Assembly: GCA_034667645.1 (NCBI GenBank)
Contig: JAXDQV010000178.1
Span: 1-8,966 of the forward strand
Source: JAJPJG01 sp034667645
Lineage (GTDB): Bacteria > Verrucomicrobiota > Verrucomicrobiia > Chthoniobacterales > Chthoniobacteraceae
Length of the DNA: 8,966 bases
Reading direction: 5' to 3'
The position numbers and the translations under genes are program-made. The notes beneath the pieces are model-generated. The model saw only the letters and a list, made by a program, of their open reading frames with translations. It made no database searches and was not told the origin of the DNA. Below are positions 1-7,234 of the stretch, in pieces. Every line of letters starts with the position of its first letter. The stretch's first letter is position 1.

Positions 1-1
1 G

Positions 2-982
2 CAGAATTTGTTAGCTGAAAACTTCGTGAACGAGGCGACAATTACCGAGATCAACTCGCGCAGCGATCATATCCGGTCATTTTTTTGCCGCGACTTTCTT
101 CCCACTACTTCGCCAGAGGGGTGGCGGGCTCAGGATGAACAGCTCGGCAAGGTTTACAGTGAATGTATGGGGCGCCTGAACAGCGGCCAACAGCATTTGC
201 TCAGGGAAGCCGAACGCGCATGGATTATCTATCGCGATGCGGACGAGCTCTCTGCTCGAACCGTTTATACCGATTCAGCCGTGTGGCTGGCCGCCGTCAG
301 TCACTTGACTGCAAATCGAATGACGCAGCTTTCTGCCATATCGAATTCCCTCGGGACGAGCTCGCATGCAGAGAATTCGGAATCTCCAGTGACAAACCGC
401 ACTCCAGATCCTTCAGACGTCAAGACCGTGGCTGACTTGAAGGATCAATCAAAGAGCGTGTTGCTGTCCCTTAAAGAAAAAAGCGGCAATCTTTTCATCG
501 CACAAGCAACTGCGTTAAAAAACGCACCGGATCTACCACCCACGATTGCGGACCAACTTTCTGATCTGGACTTGAAATTCCGGACGATCCTCACCAAAGA
601 CGGTGCCACTAAGTTCCTAGCTTCCGCCTCAAGTGAGTATTTGACCGTCGAGCTTTTATCCTCATGGTCGTTATTTAAGCGGCAGCTTAAAACGGGAGAT
701 GTCGCGGATGCCCGCAAGGCCCTCGCGGCAGTTCTCGGGCGCAAACCAAAGGATCTCCCGCCCGCTTACGACGTAATGTGGGCGTTCGCCGAGGCCTGGC
801 TTCAAGCATATGATAAGGTAGCGCCGGACTTCGAATCCCATTTGAAGAAGGCCAAATCTTTTGCCGAGCTTGGGAAGAACGCTGACGCAATCCGCGAGTA
901 TCAGGCGGCCTTCGATATTATTGATAACTCTTCCATTCCGCCGGAGATCAAAAAGCTGCGTGAACAATCACTTGGCTTATGA
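2..982 (+). CDS. LprI/DUF1311-like domain protein with helical TPR-like C-terminus (5' partial)
   Basis: The reading frame is open to the left edge (CAG-AAT precede the first TTG at position 8), so the true start is probably outside the window and a signal peptide cannot be judged. Numbering from that TTG, residues about 39-110 match the LprI/DUF1311 pattern: a W-x-QDEQLGKVY opening, a helix of the type LREAERAWIIYRDADE (W72, Y75, R76, D77), then a closing LTANRMTQLS segment. Proteins of this family are usually periplasmic and carry cysteines after the RD motif and near the end of the domain; here neither is present. Residues about 145-265 are mostly helical and charged. Residues about 278-300 (AKSFAELGKNADAIREYQAA) look like one TPR-like hairpin, suggesting protein-protein contact. 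The stop overlaps the next gene's start (ATGA), so the two are probably translationally coupled. The domain call is from pattern memory and is moderate; the function in this operon is unknown. Confidence 0.75.
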   Translation, partial: QNLLAENFVNEATITEINSRSDHIRSFFCRDFLPTTSPEGWRAQDEQLGKVYSECMGRLNSGQQHLLREAERAWIIYRDADELSARTVYTDSAVWLAAVSHLTANRMTQLSAISNSLGTSSHAENSESPVTNRTPDPSDVKTVADLKDQSKSVLLSLKEKSGNLFIAQATALKNAPDLPPTIADQLSDLDLKFRTILTKDGATKFLASASSEYLTVELLSSWSLFKRQLKTGDVADARKALAAVLGRKPKDLPPAYDVMWAFAEAWLQAYDKVAPDFESHLKKAKSFAELGKNADAIREYQAAFDIIDNSSIPPEIKKLREQSLGL

Positions 983-2691
983 CGCCCGCGGACAATCGAA
1001 GAACGATAAGCGTCGTGCTACTTAGCTTTTTTTGGAACACGCTTACGCGATTTGCCAAGTCGGTCGGATGTATATTCCTTATCGCCGGGTTCGCCGTGGC
1101 CTGCTATTTCTATCAGCAGAGCGCGCCGATGCTCGATGCCACCCGCTATCGGCCGTCCAGTCTGCTCACCGAAAGACTCGGAAGGTTGGACACACTTTAT
1201 GTTGATTCGCAGCGTCTGGTAATGCAGTTTAACGGTGCAACCGACTTCCCTTCCGACGTTTCGACGGCTGCATTCAAGCCGCATTTCTTACCGCAATATT
1301 CGGACGTAAAAGATCTGCAGGATTTGCGACGGCAATTGGTCCAGATGTCCAGTGCGAAGGATGCCATGAAGCGCTTTGTGATGAGTCGCTTTGAAACGCT
1401 GGTCAACGAAATCCAGCAGAAGCTGCTCGCGCATGCGGCAACGCTAAAACCCGCTCCGACTCCTCCACCTTCCAGCTTACAAACAACGCCGGTTCCAGTG
1501 GCGTCCCCAACGCCGGAATTCCACGGCCTTTATACCAACAACCTTAACAATTCGGAGTTGGACTCACGCAAAATGTCTCTGGAAAACGCCAAACAGTTTC
1601 TGGGAGTGTTACAGTCTTCGGCCGAGAACCCCGAGAACAAAAAGAAGCTAGAGGATTCAATTTCCGAAATCGAAGCCCTCGCCAAACTCTTTCCAGCCTA
1701 TATCGAGCCGCCCGCTTTAGCGCCATCAGCACCGCCAGCCCCGTTTACCTTCGAGCCGAAGGAACCGCTCAACGCTGAAAAGGTTGCTTATCGGATGGCT
1801 CAAATACGCAACAGCGTCCGGCAGGCGGTCCTTTCCTCATGGGCCGTGGACGAAGCTTATGACCGAGCGTTGCACGCGGCAGAGGAGGAACAGAGCAAGT
1901 GCGTAAATGCCAATGCGAGAGCCGCGCAGATTGCCGGGCAATTACACCTTGCCATGACCGCCGCCATCACCGCGGGCGTGGCGCTTGGCGTGTTCTTCCT
2001 CTTAATCGGAGACTGGACGCAAAAGTCCTCCACCGAGTTGCTCGCGGACCCTTTTTGCGTCTTGATCAAGGATTGCAGCGCCTCGCCGAACGAAGTTTAC
2101 GAAACGGTCGAAGAATCCATTGCCGCCCGTGCGATACCCGGATTGGAAAGCTCTCGGGTTTTCTGGCATGAAGGAGGAGCACTGTCTGCAAAACGCGAAT
2201 ACTTGCAACTCGCCCGGGAACGCCTCGTGTTTGAAATCGGCGCCGCCCCTTTTGGAACCGGCTTTTTCATTTCCTTCCGATCGTCCATGATACCGCTCAC
2301 GGTCGATCCACTGGCCATTTTTCTGGTCCTCGCGGCCAGCGGCATTCTACTAATTCTCTTTATCGGTTTGTTCGGACTTCTCTGGGGAGTAATCCTTCTC
2401 GTTTTCAGTGTATGCCTGCTTCTCTTTGCGATCCGCACCGCGATTGCCCGAGGTCTTGCGGATGTCGATAGGGTGTTGATGAAAACACCGCTCATCTCTC
2501 CCCTTTACGAATTCTTTTTGCGACCGTTGACCTACTATCGCCTCGACACCACCGCGATGTATTTGCAAGCGGTTCAGGATGCAGTTTCCGAAGCCTTTGC
2601 AAAAATCTTTGGGGAGCAAGGAAGCACCCTTTTGCCTAATCTTGTCCCGCCGACTGTCATGCAAGAACTCTATCGAATGCGAATTCGATAA
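979..2691 (+). CDS. Multi-pass membrane protein with proline-rich linkers, family not recognised
   Basis: This is a 570-residue protein. The ATG overlaps the upstream stop codon as ATGA and has no clear Shine-Dalgarno sequence, which fits re-initiation by ribosomes finishing the first gene. A first membrane helix lies at about residues 29-46, after a short basic N-terminus. A long soluble part follows, with proline-rich stretches at about 155-185 and 244-263 and charged helices between them. A second hydrophobic segment lies at about 323-345 and a long hydrophobic block at about 444-488, enough for two helices. About 80 residues follow the last helix, probably cytoplasmic. No catalytic motif is seen. 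Its place between an LprI-like protein and a VirD4/TraD-like ATPase suggests a membrane anchor or channel partner for the ATPase, much as other coupling ATPases are tethered by a membrane domain or partner; that role is inference. The next gene starts seven bases after the TAA stop. Confidence 0.85.
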   Translation: MTPADNRRTISVVLLSFFWNTLTRFAKSVGCIFLIAGFAVACYFYQQSAPMLDATRYRPSSLLTERLGRLDTLYVDSQRLVMQFNGATDFPSDVSTAAFKPHFLPQYSDVKDLQDLRRQLVQMSSAKDAMKRFVMSRFETLVNEIQQKLLAHAATLKPAPTPPPSSLQTTPVPVASPTPEFHGLYTNNLNNSELDSRKMSLENAKQFLGVLQSSAENPENKKKLEDSISEIEALAKLFPAYIEPPALAPSAPPAPFTFEPKEPLNAEKVAYRMAQIRNSVRQAVLSSWAVDEAYDRALHAAEEEQSKCVNANARAAQIAGQLHLAMTAAITAGVALGVFFLLIGDWTQKSSTELLADPFCVLIKDCSASPNEVYETVEESIAARAIPGLESSRVFWHEGGALSAKREYLQLARERLVFEIGAAPFGTGFFISFRSSMIPLTVDPLAIFLVLAASGILLILFIGLFGLLWGVILLVFSVCLLLFAIRTAIARGLADVDRVLMKTPLISPLYEFFLRPLTYYRLDTTAMYLQAVQDAVSEAFAKIFGEQGSTLLPNLVPPTVMQELYRMRIR

Positions 2692-2698
2692 CTAAGCG

Positions 2699-5600
2699 GT
2701 GGGCGAGCTTTCCGCCGAATGGCGCGCACAAAAACTGACCGAGCAGTTTTACGACTGGGAGCTGCGAGGTCGCGGCTTAGCGGTCTTTGATGCGACGGTT
2801 GCCTTAGAGCCGCCATTTCGCGTCTTTGACGGCCACTTTCTTCCCCGCCAAAAACAGGTCGACGACGGACGCAAACACACTTTCGTCAGCGGATTTCTGG
2901 CACGGTTTGCGCAGCCTGAGGCGAAGTCGCAACCGGTGGCGGAACCGGCGGACTTGGAAATGGAACCGAAGCCGAGATACCGCCGGCCCGAAGAGCTGGT
3001 TGAGTTGCAATTGAGCCTCCCGCTTTCCCGCTCCGTGCCCCCACCGCAGGTCGAGCTTTTTCTCCGCCATGTTTGCCGCCTCGGAGAACCGCTCGCCCTT
3101 GAAATCCTCGGCACCGAGCGCGAAACCCTCCTTCAATTTGCCGCGTCGCCGCGGGGCGCGGCCACTCGGGTGGAACGTGCCATCGAAGCGTGCTTCCCCG
3201 GCATCGTCTGCGCGCCTTTTAGCGGCTCCGACGCCACCGGCGAAGCCCTTTCGTCTGCATGGTGCGACAGCGAATCGAATTTCGCAGTCGCGGAGTTGGG
3301 TCTGGGCAGCGAGTTCATGTTGCCACTGGGCAACCCTCGCTGCGACTTGCTCGCCGCCATTGTGTCGGCGATGGACGGGCTCGGGAAAGATGAATTCGCT
3401 CTGTTCCAATTGTTGTTCGAGCCGGTCGAAAATCCCTGGCGCGAAAGTATTGTTTCCGCGGTCACCGGTGAGGATGGCAAACCGTTCTTTGCGGATCGGC
3501 CGGAGCTTCTTCGTGCCGCACAACAGAAAATCGCCTCTCCCCTCTTTGCCGTTGCCCTCCGCCTGGCATCCAGTGCTGCCAAGGTAGAGCGGGCTTGGGG
3601 AATCATTACGGACCTCGCCGCGCCGCTTTCGACGCTTTGTCGTGAAGCCAGCAATTTTCTCGTTCCACTACACAACGACGAATATCCGCCGAGCAAGCAC
3701 GAGCAGGACATCCTCAACCGGCAAAGCCACCGGAGCGGGATGCTGCTCAACCTGGAGGAGTTGATTGCGCTCGTTACTCCGCCAACCACGGCGACCTCGC
3801 GCAAGCTGCGTCGTGAGACCAAACGAACGAATGCCGCGCCAGAAATGCTCACTACGCGCGGCTCGCTTTTGCTTGGGCTCAATCCGCACGCAGGCACAAT
3901 CCACGAAGTTTTTCTCTCGCCCGAACATCGTGTGCGTCACATGCACGTCATCGGTGCTTCAGGCACGGGAAAGTCCACCTTTCTCTTCAACCTCATTCGG
4001 CAGGACATCGAGAATGGCGAAGGACTGGCGGTCTTCGACCCGCACGGTGACTTGGTCGATTCAATCCTCACGGTGATTCCGCAGAATCGAATTCAGGATG
4101 TGATTCTGCTCGACCCTTCCGATGAAGAACACGTTGTGGGTCTGAATATTCTGGCGGCTCATTCCGACTTTGAGCGCAGCTTGCTGGCCTCTGATCTCAC
4201 TTCAGTCTTCCGTCGACTCTCAACGAGCTGGGGCGATCAGATGGAAAGTGTGTTGCGGAACGGCATCCTGGCCTTTCTCGAAAGCTCGCGTGGCGGCACT
4301 CTCGCGGACTTGCGGCACTTCCTTCTCGATGCCGCATTTCGGAAAGAATTCCTGCAAACCGTTGGCGATCCGGAAGTGATCTATTATTGGACGAAGGCAT
4401 TTCCGCAACTCACCGGCGGAAAATCAATCGGTCCGCTGCTCACGCGACTCGACGAATTCCTTTCCCGTAAACCGATTCGCTACATGGTATCGCAGCAGGA
4501 GAACCGCGTGGACTTTGCGGAGATTCTGGAGCACGGACGCATCCTGCTTATCAAAATCCCACAGGGTTTGATTGGCCGCGAAAATGCGGCGCTGCTCGGT
4601 TCACTCATCACCGCCAAGTTGCAAATGGCGGCAATGAACCGGCAGCGGATGCCGGCCGCGCAACGCCGGGACTTTTGGTGCTACATGGACGAGTTCCAAA
4701 ATTTCATCACGCCTTCCATGGCGGAAATTTTGGCGGGCGCACGGAAGTATCGTTTGGGGTTGATTCTCGCTCATCAAGAATTGCGGCACTTGGAAACCGA
4801 CCGCGACGTTTCGAGCGCCGTGCTCTCCAATTGCGGCACCCGTGTCGTCTTCAAAGTCGGCGATGCTGATGCCTGTGCGCTCGATAGCGGGTTCTCTCAC
4901 TTTGAAGCGCGCGATTTGATGAACCTAGGCATCGGCGATGCGGTCTGCCGTGTGGAGCGCAGCGACGCCGATTTCAATCTGACCGTTCCGAAACCAGAGC
5001 AGGCCGAAGAAAACAAATCGGCGCGCGTGCGTGAACAAGTGATTTCCACCTCACGTGAAACGTATGCGCGACCGCGGGCAGAAATTGAAGCGGAGTTGCT
5101 TCAGAAATGGCAAACCGAGGCGTCGCCACCTCACGCAAAGAAGGCGGCGGCGCCCAGTGCTCCGCATCAAGCGGCGAACGTAGACGAGGTTTTTCCGTCT
5201 CCTTTCGAAAATCCCCACGGTGCGGAAACGCAGGCTGCTCCGGACGAGAAAGCTGTGCCCGTCGAGCCGCTCGGCGAGTTGATTCCCCGAACAAAAACCC
5301 GAGCTGAAATACCTCTCGTTGTTGAGGCGGAGGCATCGCAGGTGACGCCCCAAGCAGTAGAAAAATCTTCACTGCCGCCGAAAGATTTGGGACGAGGAGG
5401 AGTTCAGCACCAAGCCATTCAGCACAGGATTAAGGCCGCCGCAGAAGCGCTCGGATTTCGCGCCATTCTGGAAAAAGAAACACAAAGCCCGCGGGGCAGT
5501 GTCGACCTCTTCCTTGAAAAACTGCCGCTCTCCTTTGCCTGTGAGATTTCGATCTCCACGACCATCGATCACGAAGTTGGAAACGTTTTGAAATGTGTGA

Positions 5601-5911
5601 AGGCAGGGTATCAGACCATCGCCGTCGTTTGCACCGATCAGGATCGCCTCGCTAAAATCTGCGCGGCGGTTCGTAACAGCTTGGGAGCCGATGCGGCAAG
5701 TCGCACCCAGTATTTTTTGCCCGATGATTTCATCGAGTATCTCCGCACACTTCCGGCGCAGCAACCAGCTCTGGTCCAGCCCGCGGAAACGCGCCGTGGC
5801 TACAAGGTGAAACGGAACATCATTAAGCTTTCGTCCGAGGAGGTCCGGCGCCAAGAACACGAGGCATTACAGGTGATTAGCGAGAATTTGCGGAAGGGGC
5901 GAAAAGAATAA
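2699..5911 (+). CDS. VirD4/TraD-like (HerA-FtsK superfamily) ATPase with C-terminal PD-(D/E)XK-like domain
   Basis: A 1070-residue protein starting at GTG; an in-frame TAA at 2693-2695 makes this the first possible start. The N-terminal 400 residues begin with a WELRGRG motif and an LEPPF segment that I associate with VirD4-like ATPases of mobile elements, and have no obvious membrane helix. The motor follows: Walker A GASGTGKST at 419-427, FDPHGD at 446-451, Walker B with YMDEFQN at 662-668 (D664, E665), and an AHQ sensor motif at 691-693. These are the hallmarks of hexameric ATPases that pump DNA, such as conjugative coupling proteins and HerA. Residues about 808-902 are an Ala/Pro/Glu-rich flexible linker. 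Residues about 905-1020 look like a PD-(D/E)XK nuclease fold: helix, then E925-K-E927, GSVD (D936), a strand ending CEIS (E949, S951), and K965. The usual ExK lysine is serine, so activity is uncertain. The tail (1032-1070) is basic and helical. No relaxase or VirB genes are visible nearby, so transfer and defence both remain possible roles. Confidence 0.9.
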   Translation: MGELSAEWRAQKLTEQFYDWELRGRGLAVFDATVALEPPFRVFDGHFLPRQKQVDDGRKHTFVSGFLARFAQPEAKSQPVAEPADLEMEPKPRYRRPEELVELQLSLPLSRSVPPPQVELFLRHVCRLGEPLALEILGTERETLLQFAASPRGAATRVERAIEACFPGIVCAPFSGSDATGEALSSAWCDSESNFAVAELGLGSEFMLPLGNPRCDLLAAIVSAMDGLGKDEFALFQLLFEPVENPWRESIVSAVTGEDGKPFFADRPELLRAAQQKIASPLFAVALRLASSAAKVERAWGIITDLAAPLSTLCREASNFLVPLHNDEYPPSKHEQDILNRQSHRSGMLLNLEELIALVTPPTTATSRKLRRETKRTNAAPEMLTTRGSLLLGLNPHAGTIHEVFLSPEHRVRHMHVIGASGTGKSTFLFNLIRQDIENGEGLAVFDPHGDLVDSILTVIPQNRIQDVILLDPSDEEHVVGLNILAAHSDFERSLLASDLTSVFRRLSTSWGDQMESVLRNGILAFLESSRGGTLADLRHFLLDAAFRKEFLQTVGDPEVIYYWTKAFPQLTGGKSIGPLLTRLDEFLSRKPIRYMVSQQENRVDFAEILEHGRILLIKIPQGLIGRENAALLGSLITAKLQMAAMNRQRMPAAQRRDFWCYMDEFQNFITPSMAEILAGARKYRLGLILAHQELRHLETDRDVSSAVLSNCGTRVVFKVGDADACALDSGFSHFEARDLMNLGIGDAVCRVERSDADFNLTVPKPEQAEENKSARVREQVISTSRETYARPRAEIEAELLQKWQTEASPPHAKKAAAPSAPHQAANVDEVFPSPFENPHGAETQAAPDEKAVPVEPLGELIPRTKTRAEIPLVVEAEASQVTPQAVEKSSLPPKDLGRGGVQHQAIQHRIKAAAEALGFRAILEKETQSPRGSVDLFLEKLPLSFACEISISTTIDHEVGNVLKCVKAGYQTIAVVCTDQDRLAKICAAVRNSLGADAASRTQYFLPDDFIEYLRTLPAQQPALVQPAETRRGYKVKRNIIKLSSEEVRRQEHEALQVISENLRKGRKE

Positions 5912-6366
5912 GAACCACCTGCGGCAACGCACGGGTAGAATACCGCTCAATCGCAGCGAGCCATTCCGTTTTGTCCTTAGATTCTGACGAAACGGAGGGA
6001 ATTTAGCCCACGTTTCGAATCCCAGAAGGTGGAGTTTAGCGAGCGGAGATAGAAAAACGGTGCCATTCGGGAAGGCGTTTTTGACATGAAATATTCCACA
6101 CTCTCTCACGAGGGAAATGACGAACTCGTGAATCTCTTGCAGGACCCGCGAGTCTGTTGTGTCCCAGAGCAGAACAAATCCTTTTTCAAAAAATTGTGAT
6201 CTCGTGCGCCGTTACAAAACGCTTGGCACCACGCCAGCCGTTGTCGTTGGGATCGAAGAAATCGTGGACGCTGGAACACGTTGTCGAGATGACAGACCGC
6301 TTCGTGCGCCGGAAAGAGGACGAGAAATTCTAGGTGGCGTTTGCGAAATTGTGACGCTAAACGCAT
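5867..6366 (-). pseudogene. Possible frameshifted remnant of a minus-strand protein gene
   Basis: Read on the minus strand, three short open frames chain into one protein-like sequence if two single-base shifts are allowed. The first starts at the ATG at 6366-6364 and runs to about 6270 (segments such as LEFLVLFPAHEAVCHLDN). The second covers about 6270-6190 (HDFFDPNDNGWRGAKRFVTA) and has many codons ending in C or G. The third runs from about 6190 to the TAA at 5867 (GFVLLWDTTDSRVLQEIHEF, then SPLAKLHLLGFETWAKFPPF). The second junction falls exactly on six consecutive A on the + strand (6188-6193), a typical place for an indel or a sequencing error; removing one base joins the two frames without a stop. 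The last part overlaps the ATPase's 3' end and the hairpin, so the true end may lie earlier. I do not recognise the family. The gene call rests on protein-like composition only. Confidence 0.3.
5964..5997. terminator. Strong stem-loop downstream of the ATPase gene
   Basis: TCCGTTTTGTC (5965-5975) pairs with GACGAAACGGA (5986-5996) around a ten-base loop. The eleven-base stem has one G-U wobble and can be extended by another wobble pair at 5964/5997. It lies 53 bases after the ATPase stop, where an operon terminator is expected. There is no T-run after the stem on either strand, so intrinsic termination is uncertain; it could instead stabilise the mRNA 3' end. Confidence 0.4.
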
Positions 6367-6433
6367 GGCCGCGGATTATTAATTTAACCGGATTCCTTGA
6401 TTTGAAATATTCGGACTATATTGTCGCGGGCAT
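6367..6433 (+). promoter_or_regulatory. AT-rich gap, likely promoter region for the small gene pair
   Basis: The 67 bases before the 92-residue gene are richer in A and T than their surroundings. A TATATT at 6417-6422 could act as a -10 element about 12 bases before the start codon, with TTGATT at 6397-6402 as a possible -35. The spacing between them is only 14 bases, shorter than usual for sigma-70, so the exact elements are doubtful. If the minus-strand remnant is real, this gap would be a divergent promoter region. Confidence 0.25.
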
Positions 6434-6712
6434 ATGGCAATCACCCGTAAAGTTTCAGGGGGTATCGAACCCGAAAATGAAACCGAGTTAAATCTCGTTT
6501 TCAATAACGGCGACCTCGACGCACTGAAAACCGCGGTCGAGCACCTTGGATTCAAAGACGAGGTGAGCTTATTGCGGTATACGCTCGCCGTTATTTCGAA
6601 GTCGGCGACGCGAACATTGACCGTCATAGACAAGGACGGAAAAAGCATCGCGTTCAATCCATCAGCGGCGTTGCTAGTCGAACCACTGTCGAAAGAAGTG
6701 AAGCCGCAATAG
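6434..6712 (+). CDS. Small soluble protein, 92 residues, unknown function
   Basis: The ATG at 6434 is the only start codon between the in-frame stop at 6398-6400 and the conserved-looking core; the upstream sequence has only a weak purine stretch (GCGGG) as a ribosome binding site. The protein has no signal peptide or membrane segment. Predicted by eye, it has a charged N-terminus, a helix around residues 28-38 (DALKTAVEHLGF ends it), a second helix at about 41-56 (KDEVSLLRYTLAVISK), then a strand-turn-strand (TLTVIDKDGKSIAF, 61-74) and a short C-terminal helix. I recall uncharacterised small bacterial proteins with the pattern GFKDE-x-SLLR followed by a DGK hairpin, but know no function. The next gene begins three bases after the TAG stop, so the two form an operon and may act as a pair. 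A small regulatory or antitoxin-like role is possible but not shown. Confidence 0.75.
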   Translation: MAITRKVSGGIEPENETELNLVFNNGDLDALKTAVEHLGFKDEVSLLRYTLAVISKSATRTLTVIDKDGKSIAFNPSAALLVEPLSKEVKPQ

Positions 6713-6715
6713 ATC

Positions 6716-7129
6716 ATGGCGATGTCTCCGCGAAGAGGATCGGACTCGATTGTTTCCGACTTCGATACCTCACAGCTACTGGCTACTCACGAGCAGCACG
6801 AAAAAAATATTTCGGACCTCACAGAGCGAACGGTAAAACTTGAAAAAAGCCTAGCAACACCGCAGGCAGTGGCGGGTTTTTTTGAGGAGTGCGCTAAAGA
6901 CTCACGAAACTTCGACAACGTTTTTGCCAAAATGTTCTGCCGGTTTTTGGATGAAAACCAAGATGTAAAAGACGCCGTCCGGAAGCGTATGGCAGAAGTA
7001 GACCGAAACTTTTTCTATAAGACATTCAAACGGATCTGGCTGCCCCTTTACTCAGGGCTCTTGATCATCGCTACAATATTAGCGAAAGAGATAGTGCATT
7101 GGTTGGTTTCATTCATCCCAACCCAATAG
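6716..7129 (+). CDS. Coiled-coil protein with C-terminal membrane anchor, 137 residues, unknown function
   Basis: It starts three bases after the preceding stop; a second ATG two codons later (6722) is an alternative start. Residues about 22-47 are charged and heptad-like (ATHEQHEKNISDLTERTVKL), suggesting a coiled coil. The middle part (about 50-105) is helical with many acidic and basic residues. Residues about 110-134 (LYSGLLIIATILAKEIVHWL within it) form one membrane helix interrupted by a Lys-Glu pair, leaving only a few residues after it, so the protein is probably tail-anchored with its bulk in the cytoplasm. No enzyme motif is seen. Tight coupling to the 92-residue protein suggests joint function. 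Small tail-anchored proteins beside a soluble partner can be toxin or defence effectors, phage-type proteins or sensors; none of these is demonstrated here. Confidence 0.75.
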   Translation: MAMSPRRGSDSIVSDFDTSQLLATHEQHEKNISDLTERTVKLEKSLATPQAVAGFFEECAKDSRNFDNVFAKMFCRFLDENQDVKDAVRKRMAEVDRNFFYKTFKRIWLPLYSGLLIIATILAKEIVHWLVSFIPTQ

Positions 7130-7155
7130 CCCCCGGCGCACTGACAAGCGGGGCT
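7128..7155. other. GC-rich stem-loop at the end of the small gene pair
   Basis: AGCCCC (7128-7133) pairs with GGGGCT (7150-7155) around a 16-base loop and begins within the TAG stop codon of the 137-residue gene. No T-run follows, so it is at best a weak terminator or mRNA-end hairpin. The remaining bases up to the nuclease gene at 7235 show no other clear signal. Confidence 0.3.
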
Positions 7156-7234
7156 GAACGATTGAATACACCACGTTCGTTCATGTCTTGTTTCTTGCCC
7201 AAGCGCTTTGGCGTAAGGCAACGCTCTTCGGTAT

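Larger units (their letters stand above)
5912..6433. other. 522-base stretch with no intact gene
   Basis: Between the ATPase stop and the next convincing + strand gene I see no complete coding region. The stretch holds a strong stem-loop (5964-5997), a possible decayed minus-strand gene (5867-6366), and an AT-rich gap (6367-6433) in front of the small gene pair. A + strand ORF of 37 codons (6086-6199) has a GGGAAGG sequence ten bases upstream of its ATG. However, it lies codon-for-codon antisense to the more protein-like minus-strand reading, so I do not call it. No tRNA-like fold or tandem repeat was noticed. Confidence 0.6.

Noticed and set aside
2804..3897. Long minus-strand open frames (up to 254 codons) inside the ATPase gene
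   Set aside because: They are antisense shadows caused by high GC in third codon positions; the + strand frame has clear ATPase motifs throughout.
6086..6199. + strand ORF of 37 codons with GGGAAGG ten bases upstream
   Set aside because: It lies codon-aligned antisense to the more protein-like minus-strand reading and has no recognisable feature. Kept only as an alternative to the minus-strand remnant.
6159..6491. + strand open frame of 110 codons starting at GTG
   Set aside because: It overlaps the start of the 92-residue gene by 58 bases, has no ribosome binding site, and its sequence reads like a shadow (arginine-rich, mixed codon use).
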